A DNA stretch of 64,000 nt. Origin: a candidate division KSB3 bacterium (GTDB lineage Bacteria > Moduliflexota > Moduliflexia > Moduliflexales > Moduliflexaceae). The notes beneath the pieces are model-generated. The model searched no databases, was not told where the DNA came from, and worked only from the letters and a program-made list of their open reading frames with translations. Position numbers and translations under genes: made by a program. Positions within the stretch are counted from its first letter, which is position 1. The number at the start of each line of letters is the position of its first letter. The DNA lies in the NCBI GenBank assembly GCA_002748425.1, contig PDSJ01000013.1:1-64000 (forward strand), written 5' to 3'. This document shows positions 56,501 to 64,000 of this stretch, one piece after another.

Positions 56501-57713
56501 CGATGACCGCCATGACAGAAATCGTGATGAGGCCTTTCCTGGAGGGGAACCGTTTCAGTAACTCATCCACAGCCAACGCTCCCAGCAGGCAGAGGCAGGG
56601 AATGAGCGGCAGCATATAGCGTAAAAATTTCACCTTAAAACCGCCGACAATCAAGAACACCGGGAGCAGCCAGACGAACAGGAGTATGGTTGAATCGTGA
56701 CATTGATGGGGACCATGAAAGGAAATCTTGTGAAAAAATTTTTTTACAGATCCCGAAAACGTGAGAAAAAGCAGGTAGAGGCTTCCCCCAAGCGTCAACA
56801 GTCCCAACGGAAGTCCCATTGAATAGGAGAGCAACTGCTGCAACGGATAGCAATAGGCCGGTGTGCCTTCGTATTGAATAACATAGGGCGGCTGGCTGAG
56901 GCCCCACACCATATCGCTTTGCTCTTTGAGCTGACGGGAAAACTCCTTGTAATCAAGAAGCGCATAGGGAGTGCACAGGGCGAACACAAGGGCAGACAGC
57001 AGCAGCGCTACCAGAAAAATTCCCCAGAACGCAGAGACCGGATACCGCTGTGTTCGGACGAACTCTTTCCTCCGCATCACGGCCAGCAGATGCGCCACCA
57101 GAAAAACGCCGTAAAGAGGGAGCGCACTTACCTTTACGGCGAGAGCAAGTCCAAGGACGATTCCCGCTGACAGATAGTCTCGCAGTGGATTTTTGCCTTC
57201 TGCCACGCGTCCGAAAAGAAACATGGCTGACATGACGAAACACGTCAGCATCACATCCACAGTCAAAAAATGGGAGAGTTGAATATGCAGGAGCGTGAAG
57301 CTCAGAAAGGCGGCAGCCAGCAGTCCGCTTCGGCGTGAAAAAAAACGGCATCCGAAACGATAGGTCACAAGCAGGGTCAGAGAGCCGAAAACGGCAGAGA
57401 GTACGCGCCCCAGAAAGAAAAAATTGCCGAAAAGCGGCTGCCGAAATTCCTGTGACAGCCAGTGTCCAAGGTCATTGAGGGCTTTCAGTGCATAGATCGG
57501 CAGAGAGCCATACGCGAAAAAATCAGGATTGAGATCCAACGTGTCCCAAGACCCCCATGACAGATCATTGATCGCATACAGCAAACGGGTTTCATCAGGA
57601 TGAAAGACATAGGGTAAGGCCCAGTTAATCCCGTAAAAACGGAGGAAGAAACCCACCGCCAGCACAAGAGCAGGCCAATACCATTGTTCCAAAACACGAT
57701 CAGGATTTCTCAT
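53547..57713 (-). CDS. giant membrane protein: GT39-like glycosyltransferase fused to DUF2298 (YYY) domain
   Basis: A 1388-residue polytopic protein with some twenty TM helices. The N-terminal half (about 1-560) resembles dolichyl-phosphate-mannose-type (GT39/PMT) glycosyltransferases, with an early FHPDE motif in the first loop. The C-terminal half (about 600-1388) is a DUF2298 domain, recognised by PPPDPWISGFPLNYYYFGHY (the YYY motif) and VDLHAHLLNMPFL; these are themselves GT-C-like. Fusing both suggests a single enzyme for cell-surface glycan or glycolipid assembly, with lipid-linked sugar as donor. The ATG at 57713 begins directly with a hydrophobic helix. The TPR gene downstream may encode a partner. 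Confidence 0.88.
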   Translation of the reverse strand: MRNPDRVLEQWYWPALVLAVGFFLRFYGINWALPYVFHPDETRLLYAINDLSWGSWDTLDLNPDFFAYGSLPIYALKALNDLGHWLSQEFRQPLFGNFFFLGRVLSAVFGSLTLLVTYRFGCRFFSRRSGLLAAAFLSFTLLHIQLSHFLTVDVMLTCFVMSAMFLFGRVAEGKNPLRDYLSAGIVLGLALAVKVSALPLYGVFLVAHLLAVMRRKEFVRTQRYPVSAFWGIFLVALLLSALVFALCTPYALLDYKEFSRQLKEQSDMVWGLSQPPYVIQYEGTPAYCYPLQQLLSYSMGLPLGLLTLGGSLYLLFLTFSGSVKKFFHKISFHGPHQCHDSTILLFVWLLPVFLIVGGFKVKFLRYMLPLIPCLCLLGALAVDELLKRFPSRKGLITISVMAVIAFSAYSSLAFLSIYRHEDSRVQASRWIYKHITTGSGLLTELWEFAPLVSVDNHGPNDYHERQLNLYAPDCEQKIRTIAEQLHESEVVVLATRRVYASILRVPERYPLTSNYYKLLFDGSLGFQPVEPFTNAPVLFGITFNDDLADESFSVYDHPKTILFRKTEQLSSNELYELMMQEAPLDTASASVLLERMLRFPALEAHSMLLSNCCAEAPSVVATANVSGQWRMGLFWLLSVEFLGLLAFPLSSLSFRFLPDKGYAVSKILGLLLPCYLVWLGNHLGLFAYTRQHIFFVIGLFALFSAVIAWRYCKVLSTILATHWKMFLQYEAVFLMGIAAFTIFRAYNPDIFWSESSMDFSFVNVLNRTEQLPPPDPWISGFPLNYYYFGHYLVASLTKLTNIPPQISYNLAFGLFPAFVILETFSLLYNLTRRWLVGLLTVWVSSIAGNLDGLFLLLDMLKGKEGVYRYFRPAHEVIPFTVHEFPFWTFTFVDLHAHLLNMPFLLAVFLIGMNLFFKYRPGHRQESIPECFQTDGWLLELLLYSLLVGTLGVTSSWDYPTGVIFLILVSLLIALRQRLPLRHSWKHALRPLSILIGVIIPGSLLAFAPFYTAFSRSGMGLGLTGRATTMLSDYLTIFGAFFFSIFSYLIVKAATSCSHAHPWRTLLGLLGLTVCLYVAGSSLFLVNYTTLLLLAFTIAFGSYVIVNSANAKRTAEFSTPQSAEENTARQYIWLCLIYACLITGGCELVFVKDFLQGGDYKRMNTIFKFYIPAWFLFSCAASYSLWQVQAIFQRRTGRRKRLAVFGQKIWYAVCALFMTASLVFPVMTVWARRHQQDVYVREYLSPTLDGLAYIQVKNPEEYQAVAWLNEHVTGTPVILEASGADYLYEYARISANTGLPTVLGWQSHAEQREHWNHAHQRVQDIKTIYGSPDIRQVLRLLRSYQVQYIYIGSTERRDFTREQLQKFEQYPQYFETVFRAGETVIYRLL

Positions 57714-57836
57714 TCAGTAATAAGGATGTAAACACTGACTGATATGATCACGCCCATTTTATGAGGCATTTCGAGCAGAAGCTCTGCGGCTTCAATGCAC
57801 TTTTCTCCGCGCAGTCCAGAGTCCATTCATAAAATA

Positions 57837-57862
57837 CGTCAAACGACATGTTATTTGACGTT
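57837..57862. promoter_or_regulatory. 8-bp inverted repeat in the YYY-gene/fbaB divergent region
   Basis: ACGTCAAA (57837-57844) and TTTGACGT (57855-57862) are exact inverse complements with a 10-nt spacer. The dyad lies in the 327-bp region between the divergent genes, about 125 bp before the YYY gene start and about 180 bp before fbaB. Apart from this and a weak promoter (57902-57930), I see nothing else in the region. It could be an operator. Confidence 0.4.
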
Positions 57863-57901
57863 CCTACAAAAAAGCAAGAGAAATGTACCCTGCGAGCGAA
57901 A

Positions 57902-57930
57902 TTGTTTTTTGAAAATGTTAAAAATATATT
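57902..57930 (+). promoter_or_regulatory. weak promoter candidate for the aldolase gene
   Basis: TTGTTT (57902-57907), 17-bp spacer, TATATT (57925-57930), within an AT-rich stretch. The -35 match is poor; the -10 is good. Confidence 0.3.
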
Positions 57931-58040
57931 TGACATATTAGAGCGTAAGAGACAAGTCATGTTGATGAAGACTGAGTGTCAGAGGGCTGAAGAGCACAGC
58001 CTAATCGTATCAGAATAATCTCTGAGAAGAGGAGTGTGTC

Positions 58041-59099
58041 ATGATTAAAAAAATAGAAACGTTGTTAGGCAAGGATACGGAAGAGTTACTCCAATATACA
58101 TGTGAGGGAATTCCCAAGGACGGTCTTCATCTGCCCGGACCTGATTTTGTCGATCGGGTTTTCAGTCAGAGCGATCGTCCGATTCGTGTGCTTGGGAGCC
58201 TCCAGAATGTCTTTCATCACGGGCGTCTGGCAGGCAGCGGCTATCTTTCAATTTTACCGGTCGACCAGGGGATCGAGCATTCAGCGGGCGCATCGTTCGC
58301 CCCGAACCCGATCTATTTCGATCCGGAAGGCATTATCGAACTTGCCATTGAAGGCGGCTGCAATGCTGTGGCTTCGACCTTAGGCGTACTCGGCTCGATG
58401 GCCCGTAAATATGCGCATAAAATTCCTTTTATTGTCAAGCTGAATCACAATGAATTGCTCACGTATCCGGCAACCCACGATCAAATCATGTTTGCCAGTG
58501 TCGAACAGGCCTTTGATCTCGGCGCCGCAGGAGTCGGGGCAACCATTTATTATGGCTCGGAAGAGGCCGGACGGCAAATCCAGGAAGTGTCTGAAGCCTT
58601 TCACCAGGCTCATGAATTAGGCATGTTTACAGTACTGTGGTGTTATCTGCGGAATCCCGCTTTTAAACGCTCAGAGGCAGATTATCACCTTTCTGCAGAC
58701 GTCACTGGACAAGCCAACCATCTTGGTGTAACGATCGAGGCAGACATTATCAAACAGAAACAGCCTGAGTGTAATGGTGGCTATAACGCGCTTAAATTCG
58801 GGAAGACCCATCCCAAGGTCTATGATGAAATGACCCAGGGCAATCATCCAATCGATTGGACCCGCTATCAGGTTGTTAATTGTTATATGGGACGCATGGG
58901 ACTGATCAATTCCGGAGGGGCCTCTGGTGGAGAAAATGATCTGGCGCAGGCCGTGAAAACCGCCGTAATTAACAAACGCGCAGGCGGTATGGGGCTGATC
59001 TCAGGCAGAAAAGCCTTTCAGCGCCCATTAGCAGAAGGTATTGAGCTTCTGCATACGATTCAAGATGTGTACCTTTGCGATCAGGTAACGATTGCATAA
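58041..59099 (+). CDS. fbaB: class I fructose-bisphosphate aldolase (FbaB/DhnA family)
   Basis: Cleaves or forms fructose 1,6-bisphosphate by Schiff-base chemistry. The 352 residues contain the family segments [43 protein letters not shown], the likely Schiff-base Lys in [11 protein letters not shown] and the phosphate-binding [16 protein letters not shown] and [14 protein letters not shown]. The length fits the longer FbaB-type branch. AAGAGGAG precedes the ATG at 58041. pgk and tpiA elsewhere in the window belong to the same pathway. Confidence 0.95.
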   Translation: MIKKIETLLGKDTEELLQYTCEGIPKDGLHLPGPDFVDRVFSQSDRPIRVLGSLQNVFHHGRLAGSGYLSILPVDQGIEHSAGASFAPNPIYFDPEGIIELAIEGGCNAVASTLGVLGSMARKYAHKIPFIVKLNHNELLTYPATHDQIMFASVEQAFDLGAAGVGATIYYGSEEAGRQIQEVSEAFHQAHELGMFTVLWCYLRNPAFKRSEADYHLSADVTGQANHLGVTIEADIIKQKQPECNGGYNALKFGKTHPKVYDEMTQGNHPIDWTRYQVVNCYMGRMGLINSGGASGGENDLAQAVKTAVINKRAGGMGLISGRKAFQRPLAEGIELLHTIQDVYLCDQVTIA

Positions 59100-59128
59100 A
59101 TCCGCTTTGCAGTGACATGAGTCGAAGA

Positions 59129-59202
59129 CCTGCTGCCTGACAGAGACGTCTGAAAAAATCAGAAATGCGAGATATTCAGCACACAGACTTTCAGGCAGCA
59201 GG
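59129..59202. repeat. nested inverted repeats between convergent fbaB and histidine kinase genes
   Basis: CCTGCTGCCTGA (59129-59140) pairs perfectly with TCAGGCAGCAGG (59191-59202). The 50-nt loop contains a second small stem (TCTGA-aaaaaa-TCAGA, about 59149-59164). No T-run follows on either strand. The placement between convergent stop codons suggests bidirectional termination or mRNA 3'-end protection. Confidence 0.5.
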
Positions 59203-59223
59203 GAACGGCAGCGTGTGGATTCT

Positions 59224-60675
59224 TCAGGAGGCGGGCTTGAAAGGCAGCAGAACTTCAAAGATCGTCTGCCCGGGAACAGAATCAACTGTAATACTTCCTT
59301 GATGCTTTTCTATGATTTGACGGGCGATATACAGGCCAAGACCGGTTCCTTCATTGCGAGATTTTGTCGTAAAATCGATGTCGAAAATTCGGCTTTGAAT
59401 CTCCGCCGGAATTCCATTACCAGTATCGCTGATCCTGACGCCGACATACTCGGGAGTCTGAAAGGTGTCGATCTCAATGTGTCCGTCGGCTTCGATCGCC
59501 TGGATCGCATTGTTGATAATATTGATCCAGACCTGGCTTAAATCTCCAGGATAACACCAGACTTCAGGGATATCGCCCCAATGAGTCTCGATTCGGATAT
59601 GATGTTTGAATTTGTTATGCAATAAGACCACAGCGGTTTCAAGACTACTGTGAATATCGACCAATTCGAGCGTCTCCGACTTGGGATAAGAATAGTTTTT
59701 CAAGGCGCGGACAATACGAATCAGCATCTCGATGCTCAAGTGGATATCTCTGGTCGAGCTAATAATGCGGTTGCAATGGGTAAGAAAGGTAAAGAGCGTG
59801 TCACTTCCGTAAATTGCCGACAAATCAAGCAGCACATCAGTATACTCACTGAGTTCCATGCGGGCAATATCTTTCGCCACTCTGCGGCTGTCCCTGATCT
59901 TCTGTTGCTCCAGAATGTCCATCAAATGCTTTTGTGTTGCGCGGATTTCTCCGGAGCTCCTGCGCTGCCCTCCATTCAATGCGCTTAACATCTCTTCGAT
60001 CACTTCTATGATTCGATTGAGATCTGCTTGCCCCATACCCGCGCGTTTAAAGTCTTCAACACTCTGCATGAGTTCTCTCAGGTGATGACTCATATTCGAG
60101 ACTGCAGCATTAATTACCCCCAATGGCGTATTAAGCTCATGAGCAATACCAGCCACCATCTGGCCGAGTATGACCATCTTCTCAGAATGAATCAACCGTC
60201 CTAAGGCCCTTGTCTCGCTTAAAGATTTTTTTTTCAGGAGCAAGCGCTTCTGCAAATTCTCAGTCTGCCGGCGCAGTTCTTGCTGCTGCTGAAGAAGTGT
60301 TGAGCGTTCTGCCGCACGCAGAACGAGCGCTCGGACCTCATCTTCTTTCCAGGGAGATCGCAGCGCATAGAACACCGAAGGCCGGCAGAGCAAGTCAGCA
60401 AGCTCATCTTCCCGGCCAGAAGGAAGAAGCAGAAGCCAGACGGCACGGGAACTGTTCTCCGTCATATCCGACCACTGCAAGTGCCTGGCTTCAAGAAACT
60501 CGATATCGGCAATGATGATCGCGTTCTGGCCTTCGGCATGTTTTTTGGCTTCGGTCGGGCTATACGTATGAATGACAGGAAGCTGTTCACGCAGTAAGCG
60601 CTGAACGAGCCGCTGAATTGCTCCGGTCTTTTCACCGATCGCTAAAACAGGTAAAACCCCTTGTCCGTCGTCCAT
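59224..60675 (-). CDS. histidine kinase with N-terminal degenerate receiver-like domain
   Basis: A soluble kinase of 483 residues from ATG 60675. An N-terminal receiver-like fold (about 5-125; VLAIGEK, IIIADIEFLEA) lacks the full acidic set, a coiled coil follows (about 130-180), then HisKA with MVAGIAHELNTPLG (phospho-acceptor His) and HATPase with NIINNAIQAIEADG, ISDTGNGIPAEI and NEGTGLGLYIARQI. Kinase motifs look intact, so it should autophosphorylate. No TM helix is present at this start, and the longer frame to 60774 is less likely. There is no adjacent response regulator. Confidence 0.88.
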   Translation of the reverse strand: MDDGQGVLPVLAIGEKTGAIQRLVQRLLREQLPVIHTYSPTEAKKHAEGQNAIIIADIEFLEARHLQWSDMTENSSRAVWLLLLPSGREDELADLLCRPSVFYALRSPWKEDEVRALVLRAAERSTLLQQQQELRRQTENLQKRLLLKKKSLSETRALGRLIHSEKMVILGQMVAGIAHELNTPLGVINAAVSNMSHHLRELMQSVEDFKRAGMGQADLNRIIEVIEEMLSALNGGQRRSSGEIRATQKHLMDILEQQKIRDSRRVAKDIARMELSEYTDVLLDLSAIYGSDTLFTFLTHCNRIISSTRDIHLSIEMLIRIVRALKNYSYPKSETLELVDIHSSLETAVVLLHNKFKHHIRIETHWGDIPEVWCYPGDLSQVWINIINNAIQAIEADGHIEIDTFQTPEYVGVRISDTGNGIPAEIQSRIFDIDFTTKSRNEGTGLGLYIARQIIEKHQGSITVDSVPGQTIFEVLLPFKPAS

Positions 60676-61101
60676 CGTATTCTGTCCTGTACACTCGTAT
60701 TTTTCGCCATCTGCAGCCATCAAATGAATCTTTCGACAATCCATGATGAAAAATGCAATCCTCAATCTCCGCAATATGTTCTCTTCATTCCCACCTGCGG
60801 CCTCATTCGAAAAAATGTCAAGCTGAAATTTCGAGGGAGAGGGTTCCCGATGATATCCGAAAAACTCCGCCGCCCCGTATCACCTGAACATTACAGAGGC
60901 TACATCGAATTTCTCCCTGCATCACTCATCGTTTTTTCCTGAGGACGCCAAGACGCAAGCAGAAAAATCAGCCGACTGTTCGCAGCTTTTTTCCCTTGCA
61001 ATAAAAAATCTTTGACAAGTTCAAGCACTGTGGTATCTTGACTTATTGTTGACGCATGGCGAGGCGGAATAATTATAAGGTAAAGGCAGCATCGGCTTTT
61101 T
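60676..61101. other. divergent intergenic region between the histidine kinase and the thioesterase
   Basis: These 426 bp contain the plus-strand promoter at 61012-61039 and an in-frame upstream extension of the kinase frame that I do not consider coding. No further gene or strong inverted repeat is seen. Confidence 0.4.
61012..61039 (+). promoter_or_regulatory. sigma70-type promoter for the thioesterase/gltX genes
   Basis: TTGACA (61012-61017), 16-bp spacer, TATCTT (61034-61039). A leader of about 55 nt leads to the ATG at 61102. Confidence 0.55.
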
Positions 61102-61536
61102 ATGGAAGATTTTCAATTTATCAAGACATTTCACGTGCGGGATTATGAATGCGATTTTCAAGGCATTGTCAACAACTCCGTCTATATGAATTATTTAGAA
61201 CATACCCGGCACGAATTCGCGAAAACGATCGGCCTGGATGTTGTCGATCTTGCAGAACGTGGTATCAACCTTGTCGTCATCCGGGCAGAACTGGAATATA
61301 AATATCCTTTGCGGAGTGGAGATACGTTTTTCGTTGGTGCTGCGATGGAACGCGCTTCCCGCCTCCGTCTTGTCTTTCATCATCGTCTCTATCTGGAAAA
61401 CACGGAAAAGCTGATCATGCGCGCCAAGATCGTTCTGACTCCGATGAATGCGCGAGGCCGCCCGTTTTGGCCGGATGAACTCAAGCAATTCTTTGAAAAG
61501 CTCAGCAATGATGCCAAGGTCCAGGAGACCTGCTAA
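61102..61536 (+). CDS. acyl-CoA thioesterase, YbgC/4HBT hot-dog family
   Basis: The 144-residue hot-dog-fold protein carries the family active-site segment RDYECDFQGIVNNSVYMNYL with the catalytic Asp-like position. It continues HTRHEFAKTIG and later LEYKYPLRSGDTFFVG, as in YbgC-type thioesterases that hydrolyse short-chain acyl-CoA or acyl-ACP. It lies 92 bp before gltX on the same strand. The physiological acyl group is unknown. Confidence 0.9.
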   Translation: MEDFQFIKTFHVRDYECDFQGIVNNSVYMNYLEHTRHEFAKTIGLDVVDLAERGINLVVIRAELEYKYPLRSGDTFFVGAAMERASRLRLVFHHRLYLENTEKLIMRAKIVLTPMNARGRPFWPDELKQFFEKLSNDAKVQETC

Positions 61537-61628
61537 GCGTTTTTCATTGGAAGCATCACCAAAACACCATTTTTACACTTCGTCATGGCAGCGTTCCACA
61601 AGCTGTCGACACTGGAGGACAGGAAGTT

Positions 61629-63059
61629 ATGATACGAACGCGATTTGCGCCGAGCCCGACCGGCTATTTACATATCGGTGCAGTACGCACTGCACTTTTT
61701 TGCTGGCTTTTTGCCAGACGGCATCAGGGACGCGTTGTCTTACGCATCGAGGACACGGACGCTGTCCGTTCGACTCAGGAAGCGATTCAGGTGATATTAG
61801 ACGGGATGAACTGGTTGGGGCTGGATTGGGATGAGGGGCCTTTTTACCAGACCGAGCACTACGATTTGTACCGTCAGGAAGCTGCCCGGCTGCTCAGAGA
61901 AGGCAAGGCCTATAAATGCTATTGTACGCCGGAAGAACTCGAAGCCAAACGCCAACGCGCGATCGAGGAAGGCCGCACTCCGCGTTATGACCGAACATGC
62001 CGGGAACGCAGCGATCTCCCCGACGATCGTCCGTTTACTCTGCGTTTTAAAACTCCGCTTGAAGGCGCGACAACGGTCACGGATGTGGTGCAGGGTGAGG
62101 TCACCTTCCGGCACGAAGATCTTGACGATCTGATCATTCAGCGGACAGACGGAAGCCCAACCTATAATTTTTGCGTCGTAGTCGATGATGCCCGCATGAA
62201 GATTTCGCATGTGATCCGCGGCAACGATCATTTAAGCAACACGCCGAAACAAATTCTGCTCTACAACGCCCTCGGAGCCCCTGTGCCGCATTTCGCTCAT
62301 ATTCCGTTAATTCTTGGGAAAGATCGGTCCAAACTCAGTAAACGCCATGCAGCCACTTCTGTGCTCTCCTATCGGGATGGCGGCTATCTGCCGGAGGCGC
62401 TGGTAAATTATCTGGTGCGCCTGGGCTGGAGTCATGGAGACCAGGAAATTTTTACACTCCAGGAAATGATCGAGAATTTCTCGCTCGAAGGAGTCGGAAA
62501 ATCTTCAGGAATTTTTGATACGGAAAAACTCCTCTGGCTGAATCATCACTACATTAAAAAAGCCGATCCAAAACGGCTTGCCTTCCTGTTGCTGCCCCTG
62601 CTGAAAGAACGGTACGAAGTGCTTTACTCTCCTGTCACGGGCGATACTGTGGATGAAAACTCGCCGTGGTTATGGCAACTCATTGAATTCCAGAAGGAAC
62701 GCAGCAAAACACTCATTGAAATGGCGGACGCCTTGGGGTATTACTTTGTTGACAATCTCGTATATGACGAGAAAGCAGCCCAAAAGAACCTGCGGCCAGT
62801 TGCTGCGGATCTGATGGAAGAATTTTTACCACGGCTTGAAGCAATCGAGACTTTTACAACGGCCACGCTGGAAGATACCATGCGGCAATTTCTGGAAATA
62901 CAAGGAATAAAAATGGTTAAAATTGCCCAGCCGATTCGCGTCAGTATCACTGGTGGAAGCGCCAGCCCCGGCCTGTTTGATGTGATGGTGGCGCTCGGAA
63001 AGGATACTGTTCTGAAACGCATCCGTCAGGCTGTTGAGTGGATCCGAACAAAACGATAA
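61629..63059 (+). CDS. gltX: glutamate--tRNA ligase
   Basis: Class I aminoacyl-tRNA synthetase that charges tRNA-Glu and, in many bacteria without GlnRS, also tRNA-Gln. The 476 residues contain the HIGH-type motif SPTGYLHIGAVRTALF, a Cys-containing zinc-like region (CYCTPEEL ... RTCRE) and the KMSKS-type motif DRSKLSKRH, followed by a helical anticodon-binding domain. The tRNA-Gln(CUG) gene starts only 48 bp downstream. GAAGTT precedes the ATG at 61629. Confidence 0.97.
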   Translation: MIRTRFAPSPTGYLHIGAVRTALFCWLFARRHQGRVVLRIEDTDAVRSTQEAIQVILDGMNWLGLDWDEGPFYQTEHYDLYRQEAARLLREGKAYKCYCTPEELEAKRQRAIEEGRTPRYDRTCRERSDLPDDRPFTLRFKTPLEGATTVTDVVQGEVTFRHEDLDDLIIQRTDGSPTYNFCVVVDDARMKISHVIRGNDHLSNTPKQILLYNALGAPVPHFAHIPLILGKDRSKLSKRHAATSVLSYRDGGYLPEALVNYLVRLGWSHGDQEIFTLQEMIENFSLEGVGKSSGIFDTEKLLWLNHHYIKKADPKRLAFLLLPLLKERYEVLYSPVTGDTVDENSPWLWQLIEFQKERSKTLIEMADALGYYFVDNLVYDEKAAQKNLRPVAADLMEEFLPRLEAIETFTTATLEDTMRQFLEIQGIKMVKIAQPIRVSITGGSASPGLFDVMVALGKDTVLKRIRQAVEWIRTKR

Positions 63060-63068
63060 AAATTTTTC

Positions 63069-63097
63069 TTGACATTTTTTTAAACCGTAGATACTAT
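63069..63097 (+). promoter_or_regulatory. sigma70-type promoter for tRNA-Gln
   Basis: TTGACA (63069-63074), exactly 17 bp, TACTAT (63092-63097). It lies 10 bp after the gltX stop codon and 10 bp before the tRNA 5' end, so the tRNA has its own near-consensus promoter. Confidence 0.75.
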
Positions 63098-63107
63098 AGA
63101 TTTATAC

Positions 63108-63180
63108 TGAGGAGTAGTTCAACTGGTAGAGCACTGGTTTCTGGTACCAGGTGTTGAGGGTTCGAGTCCTTCCTCCTCAG
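63108..63180 (+). tRNA. tRNA-Gln (anticodon CUG)
   Basis: Seventy-three nucleotides fold into a full cloverleaf: acceptor TGAGGAG/CTCCTCA, D-stem GTTC/GAGC, anticodon stem CTGGT/ACCAG with loop TTCTGGT (anticodon CTG, reading CAG), five-nucleotide variable region, T-stem GAGGG/CCTTC with loop TTCGAGT, and discriminator G. The CCA end is not encoded. G73 is usual for tRNA-Gln. Confidence 0.96.
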
Positions 63181-63192
63181 CTTCTTTTTAAG

Positions 63193-63225
63193 ACCTGATG
63201 GAGACGTATTCTGTCAGGTTTTTTT
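63193..63225 (+). terminator. intrinsic terminator after tRNA-Gln
   Basis: Stem ACCTGA (63193-63198) / TCAGGT (63214-63219) followed by a run of T residues to 63225. It is placed 12 bp after the tRNA 3' end, as expected for a monocistronic tRNA transcript. Confidence 0.75.
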
Positions 63226-63251
63226 CTGTCTCCAGCATCACAAAAATCTCT

Positions 63252-63863
63252 ATGAACCTGGATGCCGATTTACTTGAATCCGTTAAAGCCGGTGAACCCC
63301 AGGCGTACCGCTCTTGGGAGGCGAAACGGACGACTGTCGTGCTCGGGCGCGCTAACAAGGCTGACGTGGAAGTCTACGAGCAACAGTGTAAGGCTGACAA
63401 GGTTCCTGTTGTAAGACGGTATGGAGGCGGAGGGACAGTCTTGCTCTCTCCAGGGGTTCTGGTCGTGTCTCTGCTCACGCATGTCGAACAACGCTATCAC
63501 TTTCGAGAATATTTTCGGCAGATTAATGACTATATTATTGAAGCATTGAGAACGGCCGGTGTGGCAAAACTGACCCAGCAGGGTATCTCGGATATCTGCC
63601 TACGGCAGCGAAAAATTCTCGGCTCTTGCATGTATCGCAGCAAAGATGTCCTTTTTTACACGGCCTCGCTGATGGTTTCCAACGATCTCCAGCTCCTCGA
63701 CCGTTATCTGAAACATCCCTCACAGGAACCAGATTACCGGCAAGGCCGTCCACATCGTGATTTTGTGACCACGATTCAACGAGAATATCCAGCGATGACA
63801 TGTCAACGCATCCGGCGCGTACTCGATCGAACGCTTCCCATCAGACTTGCTGAAATTACATAA
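63252..63863 (+). CDS. lipoate--protein ligase A family protein (catalytic domain only)
   Basis: The 203 residues fit the BPL/LplA catalytic fold: VVRRYGGGGTVLL (substrate-binding RRxxGGG), GISDICLRQRKILGSC with the conserved Lys121 and the HRDF/VTTI region near the end. It is shorter than LplA because the C-terminal accessory domain is missing. The His after the GGGTV motif that many LplA proteins have is replaced (LLSPG). It may be a lipoate or octanoate transferase or ligase, or a diverged regulator. ATG 63252 begins the family similarity; the frame extending to 63198 overlaps the terminator. Confidence 0.78.
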   Translation: MNLDADLLESVKAGEPQAYRSWEAKRTTVVLGRANKADVEVYEQQCKADKVPVVRRYGGGGTVLLSPGVLVVSLLTHVEQRYHFREYFRQINDYIIEALRTAGVAKLTQQGISDICLRQRKILGSCMYRSKDVLFYTASLMVSNDLQLLDRYLKHPSQEPDYRQGRPHRDFVTTIQREYPAMTCQRIRRVLDRTLPIRLAEIT

Positions 63864-63951
63864 TTCTTGAATACCTGGAGGGAAGAAGACGTTTCCGCCA
63901 GCTTGCCTGAAAAAATTCGACAGCTTGTGCGCATTTCTCTGAAGAATTTTG

Positions 63952-63980
63952 TTGACTTTAAACGTTTTCCATAGTAAAAG
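63952..63980 (+). promoter_or_regulatory. possible promoter at the window end
   Basis: TTGACT (63952-63957), 17-bp spacer, TAAAAG (63975-63980). Any gene it serves lies beyond the window. Confidence 0.3.
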
Positions 63981-64000
63981 TAATAAGTTCCTATTATATC

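Noticed and set aside
57931..57935. TTGACA-like motif before fbaB as a -35 box
   Set aside because: No -10 element occurs 16-18 bp downstream; the overlapping TATATT fits better as a -10.

Overview
The window looks like chromosomal DNA of a Gram-negative bacterium of roughly 50% GC. It carries core housekeeping genes on both strands. No transposase, integrase, phage gene, CRISPR array or rRNA is visible. Gram-negative traits are an OmpA-type peptidoglycan-binding domain, FecR domains, an FtsX/EnvC-type pair, and a solute-binding protein with an ordinary Sec signal peptide. The many large sensory fusions (CHASE2-AAA+, solute-binding domain-CheA, two-component propeller-kinase-cyclase), together with DUF4388 and DUF2298 proteins, suggest a deep-branching lineage such as candidate phylum KSB3/Modulibacteria. 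That placement is inference from gene style only. Sigma-70 type promoters (TTGACA, 16-17 bp, TATAAT-like) are easy to read in several intergenic regions.

Layout. 1-4.7 kb: start of a minus-strand gene, then pgk-tpiA-secG-pseudouridine synthase, and era on the minus strand. 4.7-14.6 kb: a CHASE2/AAA+ membrane protein, divergent from a plus-strand run made of a GlgC-like protein with altered active site, a solute-binding/CheA fusion kinase, a receiver protein and a phosphoglucomutase. 14.6-21.3 kb: a double protease (subtilisin plus metzincin), an M50-like membrane protease, a small anchored protein, a flavodoxin-like protein and two FecR-domain proteins. 21.5-26.3 kb: a 1568-residue hybrid kinase with 14 propeller repeats and a C-terminal class III cyclase. 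26.3-32.6 kb: M42 peptidase, an aspartate-semialdehyde dehydrogenase homologue lacking its catalytic cysteine, uvrB, ispH and an aldo/keto reductase. 32.7-37.6 kb (minus): anti-sigma-like protein, truA, DUF4388 protein, large TPR membrane protein, DUF1844-like protein. 37.8-43.7 kb: ftsX-envC, an unusual aspartokinase, a membrane protein and a leuB-type dehydrogenase. 43.9-49 kb: sugar ABC transporter (no ATPase), larE and larB. 49-57.7 kb: methyltransferase, upp, nnr, a TPR protein and a giant GT39-DUF2298 membrane fusion. 57.7-64 kb: class I aldolase, histidine kinase, thioesterase, gltX, tRNA-Gln(CUG) and a lipoate-ligase-like protein.

How genes fit together. pgk, tpiA and the aldolase are glycolytic/gluconeogenic, and the phosphoglucomutase and GlgC-like protein point to glycogen or hexose-phosphate metabolism. 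The most striking region is 7.7-14.6 kb, where carbon-storage genes flank a CheA-like kinase whose sensor is a fused NMT1/SsuA-type binding domain without a membrane segment. Its ATP-binding motifs are damaged, as are the active sites of its GlgC-like neighbour, of the CHASE2-AAA+ protein and of the ASADH homologue at 27.4 kb. The window therefore has an unusual number of probable pseudoenzymes that may act as sensors or regulators. No function given here was tested beyond reading motifs and context.
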